NCBI GenBank assembly: GCA_949316235.1
Contig: OX438753.1
Coordinates: 17,156,496 to 17,220,495, forward strand
Reading direction: 5' to 3'
DNA: 64,000 nucleotides
DNA from: Oegoconia quadripuncta
Lineage: Eukaryota; Arthropoda; Insecta; Lepidoptera; Autostichidae
The notes below the pieces were generated by a model. That model saw only the letters and a program-made list of their open reading frames with translations, did not search any database and was not told the DNA's origin. Positions 30,308-41,449 of the stretch are shown here, piece by piece. Made by a program: the position numbers and the translations under genes. Each line of letters starts with the position of its first letter. Positions within the stretch are counted from its first letter, which is position 1.

Positions 30308-31240
30308 TGACGTAGCAAGCCAATAAAATACGTAAATTTTATAGTAATCTCTATATCTATATCTGAATCCTATTTTTAGTGCTAACGTTGCCGAGATCTA
30401 ATGAGACTTAAGTACTTTGGTACTATCTAGGAATACAAAGTGTCAGGAAAAGTACTTGACCATTTAATTGAACCCATAAGGTGAATCTTTAAATAGGATA
30501 GGATAGGTACAGTGCACCACGTAACGAGTGTAACACTTCCAGTATCAGCTTGTCTTATGTCGCTATTATAAAACTTATACCTATTCAACAGTGTAAGCAA
30601 GAAGAATTACATTTTAGCGTCTCGCGGTAAGATGATACGCGGTCAGATGATACTGGAAGTGGCACGTGATCTATGGTACTGTATAGTGGTTAAAATTCTG
30701 AATGTAATTATGAATATTAAAATGTAGACTGAGTCGCACTTTGAGAGTTTTTTCTTAACCAGAAATCACATGAAAATTATTTCATAATATATCTTAACAT
30801 TTTCAGATAAGTAGTGCAAGTTTCAAAGTGTCTATTGAATGTTGTGACTTAAAATACAAATGGAAGAAAATGTTCTCAAATATTAATGCGAATCGAGCTT
30901 GACCCGTCTAAAGAAAGGCGTTACCATTAATTTGCCGTCTTTGACCTTCCATCTAGAACGTGGGGTAGAACAGACCCCAGGCTATAAACGTTTTAATTAT
31001 TTCTGAAACTAGCAAACCTAAGATGTTGGTTTTCTTAGGACTTTATTTTATCGTCTGGCTTTGTTTCGTGGTACAGCTTTATTGCTGGAAAAGTTCTTGA
31101 GTATGTTACACTGGTTTAAAGTCTTTTTTCTATTAAGTTTTAAGTCTATTTCATAAATAAACATTGATACACATGAACAATGGCATTTTACCAGTTCTTA
31201 CTATCACAATACTTTGTAAGTTTCCACTATTTTGTGTCGA
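30308..31240. other. No gene seen; inverted repeat at 30534-30661
   Basis: CACTTCCAGTATCA (30534-30547) pairs with TGATACTGGAAGTG (30648-30661), with weaker pairing beyond. No coding frame of note. Confidence 0.45.
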
Positions 31241-31244
31241 TGAG

Positions 31245-31570
31245 GTTTGTTGTTACCTGACTACCTCAGGAAGTAGGATAATGTTCCTTGGAGTGCATGT
31301 GTGCATGTAGATTTCTATTTTACTGGCTGTAGCTTAAACGGCTGGACCGATTCTGAAGTGTAATGTGTTGTTTGACTCGTCTTGATCCATATAGAGTGTC
31401 ATAATAATACATTTTAACCCCCAAAGCTAAAAGTGGGGTGTAATATGTTTGACCCCTATGTGCGTGTGTCAGTCTGTCGTGCTGTAGCTCATAAACGGGA
31501 GCACCGATTTGGATACGGTTTTTTTTATATGAAAGATGTTTTGTATTGCAAAATAAATAAAAGCTTGTAA
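31245..31570 (+). repeat. Unclassified repeats (AAACGGCTGGACCGATT type)
   Basis: 31245-31445 (GGAAGTAGGATAATG, CTGTAGCTTAAACGGCTGGACCGATTCTGAAGTG) recurs at 62200-62350 and, shorter, at 51755-51870. 31440-31570 (TGTGTCAGTCTGTC, GCTGTAGCTCATAAACGG..CACCGATTT) resembles 41135-41345. All look like ends of one or two low-copy insect repeat families. No coding part. Confidence 0.45.
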
Positions 31571-31574
31571 AAAG

Positions 31575-32680
31575 AAAGGAACATAGTGCTTGTGGTCAAA
31601 TTGTCGATGTCGCAAAGTAGAGCCTTTGCCTCTCTTTAGAGGCAGTGTCACAACGCTGGTTTTCAGTGGATTCTCCAAAATTAAATGATGCACTAATTAA
31701 AATTAAAGCTTTTTGGCTCTTCCGCTTTTGAATGTGCTGGTATACGAGAATTACAGATTCACGTTCGCATATCAAACGTATTTATGAAACGTCATGTCAT
31801 TCGCATTGCGTTGGGAATGTAGTATGATAGACCCACTGGTTTTCCAATCCGAGTGATCGTAACTTTGACAGTTTGGGTTCTCTATTTGGTATTAACCAAT
31901 AACCTAACCTAACCGTTATGTACAAAATATAAAATGGAACGTAACTCAATAACATAACGGTTAGACTTCTTTCAAGTTCATATTCTGCGTTGTTATTAGA
32001 TGTCTTGATGAAAGTAAGGTCTATCAAGGCCCATCTCGTCAAAGAAGTAACTATTTTCAACTTGTCTGCGGAAGGTTAATATCACCTTATCATTAGAGGT
32101 CTAATATTATTAACAGAAGTGGGTGCACTTTGCCCGAGTTTCCTCTTCCTTAATTAAGGATTCTTTGACGGTTAAATTTGAAGGGGACAGCCGACAAAAG
32201 CAAAGGACAAAGGGATGATTTGTTTTCGTCGCGAACCTTTTTTGTGGGAACACATAAAAACCGTGAAACCTCAGGGTAAAACGTCGGGTGTTGTGCTGAG
32301 TGAATTTAATTGTCAACGGAAATATATTTTTTTCTGTGGTAAGGGAATATTTAAAGTATATTTTTTATGTATTACTTTCCCGTATTGTGTAAACGGGATG
32401 AGGTTTTGCTCCGTATGAAATTTCGGGAACTTTATATAAATGGGTTAATTAAATTTTGTGTGCGTCTTCGTGTTGGCTTAATAACAATTATTATTATTTA
32501 GCCGTGTTGTGTTTTCGCTGACGGTTAAACCCTTCTGACCTATTATCATGCAGATAACCTATATACCAAATATTTAAGGGTAATAAGGAAGCTATACTAA
32601 TTGACTGACAAAGGTAAGGTAAGTCTTTGTATTTACGTTGCACAAAGCTAAATATCACTTTGCAGCAGAGAAATATTATT
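31575..32680. other. No gene seen
   Basis: A short CCTAA-type run (AACCTAACCTAACC) is at 31909-31922. Frames of 65-87 aa on both strands overlap one another and show no domain. The 32150-32420 part is less AT-rich but unrecognised. Confidence 0.4.
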
Positions 32681-32681
32681 A

Positions 32682-32812
32682 AAATGCACAACAGGTTAGC
32701 GCTTGACCTTATTGACTCCTGATATTAAAGAAGAAGAAGATGAATTTGAGGCCGTAGGTGAAAGCATACTCCGAAATCCCCAACATATTTGATAGACTGG
32801 GTAATAAATCTT
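32682..32812 (-). repeat. Decayed SINE family A, 3' part
   Basis: AATGCACAACAGGTTAGCGCTTGACC, TGAATTTGAGGCCGTAGGTG and CCCCAACATATTTGATAGACTGG follow the minus-strand family order with many changes. An old copy. Confidence 0.65.
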
Positions 32813-32814
32813 GA

Positions 32815-33118
32815 ACAGCCGCAATATTAAAACACTTCTTATCACGTCAATGCGTTGCGCAAGATATGCTGTCAATTGTTCGCCAGGTTAATCATCTTTC
32901 GGTTACACTCGAGTAGATCCTCCAAGGTGCAAGGGGTTAGATTAGGGTACATCCGATGGCGAACAATAGTTTGCGCGCCCCAAAAGCACATTGATTGTGG
33001 GGTGGAAAGCCCGATTTCATCCCAGAAGAGGGGAATAACTCCTGCTGATAATTATGCGAATCAGATAAGATGGTGGTGGCTAATCTTCGATTCTAGATGT
33101 CATATCCAAGTTAAGTTT
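32815..33118. other. Unrecognised, moderately GC stretch
   Basis: A 92-aa + frame (32855-33133) is present, but its product is not recognised and it runs into the LINE fragment. It may be part of an older TE. Confidence 0.35.
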
Positions 33119-33119
33119 T

Positions 33120-33513
33120 TTTTTTTTGGTTAACTGGATACGCATTTGACCACAATCTCACCTGATGGGAAGTGACGATGTGGCCGAAGATGAAGCACGC
33201 GATCTCAGTAGATGCCTATTCACCCTGCTCTTGAAGATCCCAAGGTTGTTGGGTTCAGGAAAGACTGACGCCGCAAGGGAATTCCATGCCTTGGCTGTTC
33301 GCATTAAGAATGAAGAATCGAACCGCTTAGTGCGAATGTTCGGTATGTTAACTACATACGGGTGGAATCCCTCCCCGCGCCTAGTAGTTCGAAGATGAAA
33401 CGGCGATGGTGGAATAAGATTGTGTAATTCCAACGCACACTCACCGAAGTGCATCCTGTAAAAGACTAAGAGACAGGCGACCTTGCGACGGTGTTCGAGG
33501 CTCTACAATTTAG
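33120..33513 (-). pseudogene. Jockey-like LINE ORF2 C-terminus plus 3' UTR
   Basis: Same family as 13083-13437 and very close to it. The minus frame holds MHFGECALELHNLIPPSPF and AKAWNSLAASVFPEPNNLG, then RVNRHLLRSRASSS. It is followed by a short 3' UTR ending TTAACC and A-run (33120-33132). 5'-truncated after SLEHRRKVA. Non-functional. Confidence 0.8.
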
Positions 33514-33968
33514 CATTCAAGTATTTATTTCTGTTTTCTGTAGATCCAATTGTTATTACATTTAGGTGTTTCTACTCCGAGTATTCTTCGTAGTAATGAT
33601 TCTCTTCCATCTAAACTTGTTGGTAGTCATGGATTCAATTAAATATCTACAAAACACAAGAACTGTCAAACAATGTGAACAAAGGTGAGTTTATATTAAA
33701 CAAAAATCTCTTCCATCTAACTTTATGGGGAGTTAGATAAGCAAAGACATAAGGGACGGGGAATTTTGTTCCTGAAGACTCCAACTCACACAATATATGG
33801 TTTTTGGCAAACTTCACCATACTGATTATAAAGTTTCCGGTTTTGTTAATTTCATCGTTATTTATCCTTTTATACAGGTAAGTAGAGTTCAAAAATCTAT
33901 AAAATAAAATTAATTGATTTGGATTAACCCTGAAGTGATTTTTTTCTATTTTGACGATAGAATTAAAG
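33514..33968. other. AT-rich stretch, no gene seen
   Basis: A local duplication of TCTTCCATCTAA (33603 and 33710 areas) is the only structure noticed. Confidence 0.4.
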
Positions 33969-33969
33969 T

Positions 33970-34210
33970 AATCTAACTAATATTGTAAATGTGAAAGTTT
34001 GGATGTTTGTTTGTTTGTTTGTTTGTTGCTCAATCACGGTGAAACTGGTGGATGGATTTGGATGTAATTTTGTGTATAGATAGAACATACCTTTGATTAA
34101 AACATAGGATATTTTTTATCCCGATAAAGCGAGTAGTTTAATTTACAAATGAAGCATTTCCACGATAAAGTTATTCCACGCTTGCCAAGCAGCGGGCAGA
34201 AGCTAGTGAG
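33970..34210 (+). repeat. Unclassified repeat E
   Basis: AACTAATATTGTAAATGTGAAAGTTTGG, a (GTTT)n stretch (34005-34027), TCACGGTGAAACTGG, TTTTATCCCGATAAAGCG and GCGGGCAGAAGCTAGT. Its ends match 36260-36415, 42878-43096 and 59135-59665 in the opposite orientation. A common insect repeat type; class uncertain. Confidence 0.6.
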
Positions 34211-34345
34211 ATGATAAAGTCTTCTTCGACGATGGAGCTACTCATTCGCACCACGGCAAGAAAAAAGATCCCGGCTGGGCCACTCCTCTGGTGCGACCTC
34301 TCGCGTCTTGGGCACCATGCCACACTCTGGTAATTTGTACTACGT
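34211..34345. repeat. Probable LINE scrap
   Basis: CGACGATGGAGCTACTCATTCG, CACGGCAAGAAAAAAGATCCC and GTGCGACCTCTCGCGTCTTGG form a GC-rich island without an open frame. It recalls a coding remnant of an insect LINE, but I cannot place it in a domain. Confidence 0.35.
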
Positions 34346-34373
34346 TTTTATCTTTCTCACCTAATTTTTCACA

Positions 34374-34655
34374 GGACGTCATTCCTCAACATTAGCATCC
34401 CAACTTAGATTTCCAGAGCGATTGGTTGGAAGAGGTTTGCATCAGCGACTTTGCGCGATCTTTATCGTCATCCATCCACCTTGTGAGTGCACGACGCAAG
34501 CTTGGTCTCCTCTCTAGAATTTTAATGCCCCAACGACCGACTTACCCACTATGTGCCAGCACACTGTTAGTTGTTACTTCAATTGGTTAATTCGCTGGGC
34601 TGCGTCAGTGACTTTCGTTCTTGAACGGATTTCTTCCTTCATGATTATATCTCGT
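34374..34655 (-). pseudogene. RTE-type LINE ORF2 C-terminal fragment, diverged
   Basis: GATTTCCAGAGCGATTGGTTGG, ATCCACCTTGTGAGTGC, CCCCAACGACCGAC and AATTCGCTGGGCTGCG run parallel to 10860-11130. It is the same C-terminal region of the RTE endonuclease/RT, with more indels. No frame survives. Confidence 0.65.
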
Positions 34656-34664
34656 AGTAATAAT

Positions 34665-35035
34665 AAAATAATAATAATAAAAATCTTTATTTCAGGAACT
34701 TGTCCCGTATCAATTTACATTAAAAATTAAAATTACAATTTAATATTTAAATTCAAATTCAAAATTAAAAAATTACATAAAAATTATTCTAAATTATTAC
34801 ATTATACGATTATTATTATAATTGTGTCATTAGTATCTATCATTTTGTCATTTACATGTTACATACTATTTATGTATTTAAACAGTTTGTACTTTATATT
34901 ATTAAAATTATCATCTAGTATATAAATATTATATACAGCCATAATTGTTTTATGGTAAAACATCGAGTATCGCTTGTTATTACTTTTAGCTTTTTTATCA
35001 GGTGTATAGTCAGACCATGGGCCGATCCAGGGGGT
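34665..35035 (-). repeat. LINE 3' UTR and tail (TTA-type)
   Basis: On the minus strand, AAATAAAGATTTTTATTATTATTATT ends the element (34668-34700). The upstream ~330 bp are AT-rich, with CATAAAACAATTATGGC-like sequence and a possible decayed coding end near 34930-35035. A polyadenylation signal plus trinucleotide tail is typical of LINE 3' ends. Family not identified. Confidence 0.45.
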
Positions 35036-36255
35036 CATAAGCCTTGGTCAACCACTGATTATTTTTATGTTTTCTATACTTAATTGATGAAAAAAAAAAT
35101 TTTCTTTAAATTTAAAATTATGCTAGATTAAAAGTTCATTTAACGCAATAATGTACATTAATTTTTACAAAAATTTAATTAGTGTGATGGCTGGCAAACA
35201 TATGCCCTTTGACTCGATAGCTGAATCCGCACTGAGTCAAACCTTATATTCCAGTTCCATCACTCATCACCGGTAGCACACATTGATTATAATCGACTTT
35301 CGTATTTAACCAGTGGAAGGTAATTTTAAAGAGACGACGTTGCGCAGTTCCCTGAACTCTATATAAATTATATGGATATATTAGGTCTTTACCAATGAAA
35401 TTGGAGTTTTTTTTCTTTGTTAATCATATTTACCAATTCCTGCGATTTTCAAAGCTAAATCCAAATTTGTTTTTTATTTGGAAAATGGAATATTATTTCA
35501 CATGAAATATTTTTTAATTTCTGGGCTAAATCACATAATAAAAAAAAAATTAACAGAGCTCTTTTCATATGCTCCCCATAATCATTTCTTAGATTCGCTG
35601 AAACTTTTATAAAGCGGTTACTTTTAAAAATTAACGCTGCCTGTATTTAACTTAATGTTATCCGATAATACACACAACGTTCAGCTAAATTTGGATTTGC
35701 CGTTCCCAAAAAAAAATCAAAAATATTTGTATGGAGAAAACGTCTTTATGAAATACATACAAAACGCCAATTTCATAGGGTAAGGACCTAATAGTTTCTT
35801 ATTGTAAAAAGACTTTAGAAAGTCCATTTTAATAACATAATAAAGATAGCTAAAAGGCGTCTTTGCATAAAACAATTCATCTCGCCGTGAAAAGTCATTA
35901 GCATTTTAAAAAGTGGAAATAAAACTGTAATTTCCATAATTCCTTATAACGAGCGAGGTTTTTATTTAAAGTGTGCTTACTTTAGTACTAACCATATAAT
36001 AATAATTCGTGATTGTTATTGTAACGAACGAACATTCACTATTCATATATCGGGTAACAGGTTTTTCGAATAATTGTGCGTCAAAAAAAGCTTCTGGGAA
36101 AATGGTTTCAGCATGTATTGTTCATTACTAGCAACCGACCGCCGCTTGGTCTGCCTGGATTTTGAAATATATGGAAACAATTTAGCGAGTTTGAAACTGC
36201 CGCTGGCATTATAACATTCGTTTAATAAACTATCGCCAACGAATAGCCTTATATT
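35036..36255. other. AT-rich stretch, no gene seen
   Basis: No frame, RNA gene or repeat member I can support. Confidence 0.5.
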
Positions 36256-36259
36256 AAAG

Positions 36260-36415
36260 ACTAGCTTTCCACCCGCGACTTCGTCCGCGCGGAAGATTTT
36301 ATATGTTAATCCAGGTCCTAATCTGTGTATCCACCAAATTTCATCCAAATCTGTCCAGCCGTATAGGCGTGAAGAGGTAACAAACATACATACATACATT
36401 GGGATAGTTGGGATT
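36260..36415 (-). repeat. Unclassified repeat E
   Basis: ACTAGCTTTCCACCCGCGACTTCG, CCAGGTCCTAATCTGTGTATCC, TTTCATCCAAATC and GGCGTGAAGAGGTAACAAAC, then (CATA)n and TTGGGAT. Nearly the same order as 42878-43096, without its central part. The 118-aa minus frame across it is incidental. Confidence 0.65.
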
Positions 36416-36639
36416 TAATTGATTTGAAATGAGTTATGAATAAAGAATTATATGTTTATTCATTTCCATAATAAAGTTTACTTTTTCTAGACACCGTGGT
36501 TCGGGGTAATTTTACCTTTAATTCTCATTGACCCCAGTAGGAGTGTAAATTCAAAAATTCCTTTCTTAGTACCTCTATAAGTACCTAAAATTCCATCACA
36601 GCGAAGCAGTCAATCAGGACATTACATTTTTTTTTTTTT

Positions 36640-36725
36640 TTTTAAATTAGCCTATCGTGTCCCACTGCTGGGCAAAGGCCTCCCCCAAACTCTTCCACTC
36701 ATTTCTATCCTTGGCGGTTTCCCAC
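36640..36725 (-). repeat. LINE-derived scrap
   Basis: CCCACTGCTGGGCAAAGGCCTCCCCCAA and TTGGCGGTTTCCC form a known-looking conserved insect LINE end, read on the minus strand. It shares AAAGGCCTCCCCCAAA with 18850-18865. Too short to classify. Confidence 0.45.
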
Positions 36726-36729
36726 AATT

Positions 36730-37375
36730 AATAAATTAATTTAATAATATAAAATATATAATTATTTTAATAAACAAAAAAAAACTCATAACCTACTTTC
36801 GCACTCTTAAACAAAGTAGTAAGTCAAATAAAGTAGGAAGGCAAATGTATATAAACCCCATCATTCGTTGTTAACACACTTTTAGCCGGACAAATGCGCA
36901 CAAAACTCTAAATAGTTGCCGACTTAAGAGATTTAATTAAGCATGGAAACAAAAGCTGCTACTCATAAAACTACACAGAGAGACCGTAATTCGGGATTAC
37001 ACATAAAAGCTTTTAAATGGCGAAGTGCTTCCTCCACAGACTAAAAAAAGATTTGTTTTACCTGTAAGCCTGTATAACAGTGGCGTGGTAAATAATTAAT
37101 TTAATCTATGGTAAGTTGTAATGGTCATAAGTAGAAAAAGAAAGAAGTCCCAAAAGGGCGGTTTGAAACTCGTTTAAGGTAACATGAAATACGTACCCGT
37201 AAATCGATATGTAAGACGATTGAGTATTGGCGTTAGCATTACTGAGCCTGTCATTTGACATGCTTTTTCCGCCAATTCTTTAAATTAGGTCGGCTTGTCT
37301 GTTTACAAACAAACCTAGTAAGTTGATTTTCATTTATGTATATTATGATTTCATTTATATATAATAATAATAATA
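36730..37375. other. AT-rich stretch, no gene seen
   Basis: Nothing recognised. Confidence 0.5.
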
Positions 37376-37378
37376 ATT

Positions 37379-37703
37379 AACCGCCTCCGTGGCTCAATGT
37401 AAACAACATAGGGTTTCGGAGGTCGCGGGTTCGATTCCCAGCGGGGTACATGTTTAGTACTCGGTTTGGTTGGTGGTAGGGCATTTTAAATGTCCGCCTG
37501 TCTAGCTACCACCATCTTATTTAAATCTGTCGGCAAACAGCAATTTTAACAGCATTGTTGTGTTCCGGTTGTCATAGATAAGATAGCCAGTCCCCCAAAT
37601 AGGATGGGATTTCCGGGTCAATACGCTTCCACCTTCGGCCTCATCTTCACTTAACATCAGGTGTGATTGAGGTCAAGTACTAACCTGTAGTGCATAAAAA
37701 AAA
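37379..37703 (+). repeat. SINE family A, near full length
   Basis: Head AACCGCCTCCGTGGCTCAATG with a ~10-bp deletion between the boxes (GGGTTTCGGAGGTCGCGGG), B box GGGTTCGATTCCCAGCG, full body, and tail GTAGTGCATAAAAAAAA. Confidence 0.9.
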
Positions 37704-37744
37704 TTGTTACTTCTATTATGGATTATAGATATTTTTCATTTAAA

Positions 37745-37882
37745 TATGTATTTATTTACAACAAAAAAATATATTTATGTAGTATATTAACCATCTGGTA
37801 TCCATTACACATGCCTAGTTGCTTAGTGTGGAACTACTAGTGCTGCTGTTTGTGTGCGCAAAGTTATTTATTTATTTATTAT
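37745..37882 (+). repeat. SINE family B variant, 3' tail
   Basis: ATTTATGTAGTATATTAACCATCTGG, TATCCATTACAC, GCTTAGTGTGGAACTA and a TTATTTATTTATT end match the variant copy at 41600-41719 better than the main B family. This points to a subfamily. Confidence 0.65.
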
Positions 37883-37906
37883 TGTTGTCGTATATTTATT
37901 TGAACC

Positions 37907-38105
37907 GTCATCATCATCATATTAGCCGAAAGACGTCCACTGCTGGACAAAGATGTCCACAACCATCGGACCTGCGCTGGCCGTATCCATCGGCTTCCCG
38001 CGATCTTTACCAAATCGTGTGGAGGGCCTGCCCACGCTGCGTCTTCCAGTGCGTGGTTGCCTCTTGAGAACCTGTGAGCCCCAACGGCCGTCGATCCTAC
38101 GAGCA
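37907..38105 (-). pseudogene. RTE-type LINE ORF2 C-terminal end
   Basis: The minus frame contains ARRIDGRWGSQVLKRQPRTGR, RRSVGRPSTRF and VVDIFVQQWTSFG before the stop, the terminal motif of lepidopteran RTE reverse transcriptases. Only ~200 bp of the 3' coding end remain. An adjoining GC-poor extension (to 38254) is not part of the family. Confidence 0.8.
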
Positions 38106-38284
38106 ATGTTCACCGCCCACAATGAAACGTATTCACACAAAATGTCATATTTTCTTACCTCGTTACAATGTTGTATGCAGCCTGAGCAATCTCCTTTATG
38201 CAATTCTGATAGATCATCTGCAACTGTCTCTCGTCTCCACTGTGTATGAGCCACAATGCATCTGCACTAGTAGCATGAAGGCGC

Positions 38285-38350
38285 GATAAACGTTTATGCT
38301 GCTCATTCGTTTGGACGAAATATACAACTATCCCACGCGCGCAACAGACG
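38285..38350 (-). repeat. Unclassified repeat (CCCCGTAGCATGAC), second copy
   Basis: On the minus strand CCCCGTAGCATGACATCGTCTG, GCGCGCGTGGGATAGTTGTA and TTCGTCCAAACGAATGAGCAG match 1882-1968. It directly follows the 5S-derived SINE on the same strand. Confidence 0.55.
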
Positions 38351-38625
38351 ATGTCATGCTACGGGGACAGGTGGCCCAGTACGGATTGGTGAATTTGGGA
38401 CAGATTAGTGGCCACCTGTCAGTATTTTCAAATCGCCCATATAGGCCACCGACTTGGCTTAACGACTGCCTTCAATAAAAACAACTGGACACTGTTTAAC
38501 GTGGCCTACGTATCACAGAAATACTCGTATAAAAATATCATTAGTGGTCACCCAGCCAATGACGACCGCGCCAGATTTTGCTTGGAAATGGAAATTGGAT
38601 AGCAAATTCGACTGCACCGCTAGTG
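38350..38625 (-). repeat. 5S rRNA-derived SINE, diverged
   Basis: The minus strand reads GGCTGGGTGACCACTAATG (the 5S internal control end, like 55520-55545). It then has CACGTTAAACAG, TTGAAGGCAGTCG, GTGGCC and CACCAATCCGTACTGGGCC, in the order seen at 55450-55775. The 5S-like head (38560-38600) is more decayed. Confidence 0.7.
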
Positions 38626-38676
38626 CTATGAATTCTGGCGCCTGAGCATAGAATAAATAATAACCTGACCAAGAAT

Positions 38677-38820
38677 GTGGGTCATTAAACGCGTCAATCG
38701 TGCCTGGTAAACTCATCGAGTTTCAATACAATAATATGGTACTACGGACTTCTTCTCATGATAGAGCATGGAGGTGGGTCATTGAACGCGTCAACGAGTA
38801 CTGGTAAACTTATCAAGTTT
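38677..38820 (+). repeat. Diverged direct repeat, two 47-bp units
   Basis: GTGGGTCATTAAACGCGTCAA..CTGGTAAACTCATCGAGTTT (38677-38723) recurs with several changes at 38774-38820. The spacing start-to-start is 97 bp, suggesting an old tandem duplication of a ~97-bp segment. No frame is shared. Confidence 0.7.
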
Positions 38821-38914
38821 TGGTTCGTTCGATTAGTTGTGACGAATCCCATATACAGGGTTATTGTCAGTATTGGCATACTTTTAATTTCATGGAAAAG
38901 TAATTTTTTTTTTT

Positions 38915-39010
38915 TTTTTAATTAGAATGGGATCGCTCTTGACCTTAATCTGGACTAATGTCGAGATAAGGTCTACGATGGAACGAGCTTTCCCAGAAGA
39001 TGCCTATTTA
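38915..39010 (-). repeat. Jockey-like LINE 3' scrap
   Basis: Weak match to 33128-33230: GATCGCTCTTGACCTTAATCTGG, GAAGATGCCTATTTAACCTGACTTTAAAG. A diverged relative rather than the same subfamily. Confidence 0.4.
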
Positions 39011-39019
39011 ACCTGACTT

Positions 39020-40145
39020 TAAAGAGCTGCTTTAAATTATGACATATTAGGGTAATTTATTTATTAAATAACAACTATAAATTGACACTTTGGAAACAGC
39101 ACTCCAACTGGACCGCTTATTGCTTACGGACAGAGACTGCACATCATAATCACATAACACCAACAAACACATAACACCCGTAGTTTTTCGCCAGGGTTTA
39201 AAAACAGTGCACAACACTACAACTCCACTCCATAAACCAGGTCTTATATTTCGTGATTTCCTTTTCGTTTGTTTCTTTTCTTAAGTGTTTCTTCCTCAAT
39301 CACCATATCTCTGCTCTAATACACTATGTCCATAGCTGGGGGGCCTGGTGACCTGTAATTCTGGTTCTTCCTTTTCAGGCACCAGTCTTCCCACAAATGT
39401 GTTCTATGTATTACCTAGTCCTAAAATCACTTTGTAAAGCGTCATTTATTTATTTTTTTCTTTTCATCGAAGCGCATGGCAAAAATGGCCGTTTTTCCGC
39501 CGGCGCCTTGCTATATTTACATGAACCATTTCAAGCCATTTTTCACCCCCTCCACTTCAAAAACTATTTGACATACAAATTATGTAGGTACTATTTTACG
39601 CAGATAGGCCTATCATTAAACAATATTCCAATTTTCAAACCTGCAGCTTTAATAGTTCCTGAGAGACTCAAAAAAAGCAGATTTTGTCACTCACTGACAG
39701 ATCATCAAAACCTTTAACCTGCTGCCTGTAACCTTAGATACTTGTACCAAATTCCGTTGTCAAATCTTACGAGTTAAATTTGACCCCCTTACCGGTGTTC
39801 AAATTTTGCATACGTATGTAAATCACCTGATTTACTATCATTTGAGCTGGTCTAATGATGGAGCCGGAAAGGGTTAGTACTCTATAAGAAAACAATGCAA
39901 ATCAATCGCGTTTGGGGTTATTCGATTTGTCTTTGTCTATAGTCTGATCATAGTATCCAGGATTTAAGGTGAACATGATAACTATGGCAATAGTGGTTAC
40001 TCGACTTTGTGAGAATTACATTAAAATACGCCTGATAATCAAGGTCTCGATAAATGCTTGTATTTAAAAAATATTATATTGCTGTAATTATTATATCACC
40101 CAACAAATCTAAATCTGAATAAATAGTATTATTACTCTTAGATCT
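39020..40145. other. No supported gene
   Basis: A 106-aa + frame (39397-39717) is the longest here. It starts with hydrophobic residues but lacks splice context and any motif I know. The 39480-39600 part is GC-richer and may belong to an unrecognised repeat. Confidence 0.4.
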
Positions 40146-40146
40146 A

Positions 40147-40457
40147 GCATCGGTGGCTCAGCGGTTAAGACGCGGTCTCCCATTTGGCCCATCAGGAATC
40201 CCAGGCAGGCCATATACCAATGTATTTTTAAATTTAATTTAATTACTTATGTGCAGTTATCCGGCTGCTCTAGAACAGTGAAGGAAAACATCGTGAGGAA
40301 ACTTGCATGCCTTAGTAATTAAAATTCAAAGGTATGTGAAGTCCCCAACTCGTATTGGGCCAGCGTGGTGAACTTATGGCCCATACTCCCTCATTATAGG
40401 AGGGAAGGCCTATATCCCTGCAGTGGGATGTTTACGGGCTGATGATGATGATGATAA
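40147..40457 (+). repeat. SINE family C, full length
   Basis: Head GCATCGGTGGCTCAGCGGTTAAGACG, altered B-box region, full body, and GATGATGATGAT end. The B box is degraded (ATCAGGAATCCCAGG), so this copy is silent. Confidence 0.85.
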
Positions 40458-40459
40458 CT

Positions 40460-40900
40460 CTTAGATCAAGTTTTGGATAATAACGAAATAAATTCGAAAA
40501 TTACAAAGTAAGCTGCATAGTACCCAGTGATCTCTGTAGATCACAGTGATTACTTTAAGTAAATAAATGTAACACAAGAAAGATCCTTCAATTCAGGTCT
40601 TTCAAACCTTCGAGGCAAAGATTTTTAGAAAACATTTTCCCTTAATAAAAGGTATGTAGGTATGTAAAACCCCCGGGAAGTGGGACATTAAAACTTTTCA
40701 GTGGTTCGGCGAAATTATCTCGAGATTGAACCGTGCTAAGTTGGAACGTGCAGAGTTTCGGTAAACTTGTTCGAAAATATTAGCCCGATGTAAATTAAAA
40801 ACCATATAAGTTCTATCACAATTTAAATAAGTAAAGTACGTACTTTTTCTTTATAAATAGTTAGTTTTCATGTAGATATAGGTATGTAGGAACTGCATCA
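40460..40900. other. AT-rich stretch, no gene seen
   Basis: Nothing recognised. Confidence 0.45.
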
Positions 40901-40904
40901 AACC

Positions 40905-41110
40905 ACTCAACTTCAAACTTCAAGCATTTATTTCAACTGTAGATACATGATATCATTTGTTGATTTAAATTTAAATCTACTGGAAATAGAAGGGCTTATA
41001 GCATTTATCTGTCAGTCAGTATGTCCAAGGTACTACCGCTTCGGAAAGAGAAACCATCTGTGGTAAAAGAAGCGGCGCAAGAAACCCACAGGATTATTGT
41101 TGTCTTCTTT
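40905..41110 (-). repeat. LINE 3' end, unclassified
   Basis: AAGCATTTATTTCAACT near the end and AGAAGCGGCGCAAGAAACC read as the complement of a LINE 3' UTR (TTTCTTGCGCCGCTTCT, then AAATAAATGCTT). A polyadenylation-like AAATAAATG lies close to the 3' edge. Coding part absent. Confidence 0.45.
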
Positions 41111-41134
41111 TTTTAGCTTAGCCCTGTTATTATC

Positions 41135-41345
41135 CCCGACGCAAAAAGTTTGAAGCCTACACATGCCTGTGTTCTGTGTGTAAGTGTGTCTGTCTGTGGT
41201 ATCGTACCGCTAAAGCGGCTGAACCGATTTAAAAACGGTTTTATTTTTGAATGCTGGTAGTTGCGAGGTGGTCTTAGTCATGTTTTATGAAAATCGTCTG
41301 AGCAGTTTCGAAGATATTTAGCTTTCAACATAGTTGGTTTCTTTA
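41135..41345 (+). repeat. Unclassified repeat (GCGGCTGAACCGATTT)
   Basis: ATCCCCGACGCAAAAAG, TGTGTCTGTCTGTGG and CGGCTGAACCGATTTAAAAACGG, with AGCAGTTTCGAAGATAT. It resembles 31440-31570. A widespread insect repeat type; no coding content. Confidence 0.5.
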
Positions 41346-41449
41346 TCTGAATTGGAATTTTCGTGGGTTTTTCAGTTTATTTTAATGATGTTTAAATGAT
41401 TAATGTTATTGGTTCATATAGCCAACTTCAAAATTATATTTATATTTTG

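Noticed and set aside
31909..31922. Interstitial telomere-like AACCTAACCTAACC
   Set aside because: Fewer than three units of the insect TTAGG repeat. Such short runs occur by chance or in MITE ends.
33165..33398. 77-aa + strand frame
   Set aside because: Antisense shadow of the jockey-like LINE C-terminus at 33120-33513.
39397..39717. 106-aa + strand frame as a small gene
   Set aside because: Hydrophobic low-complexity start, no motif, no splice or promoter context, and near a possible repeat.
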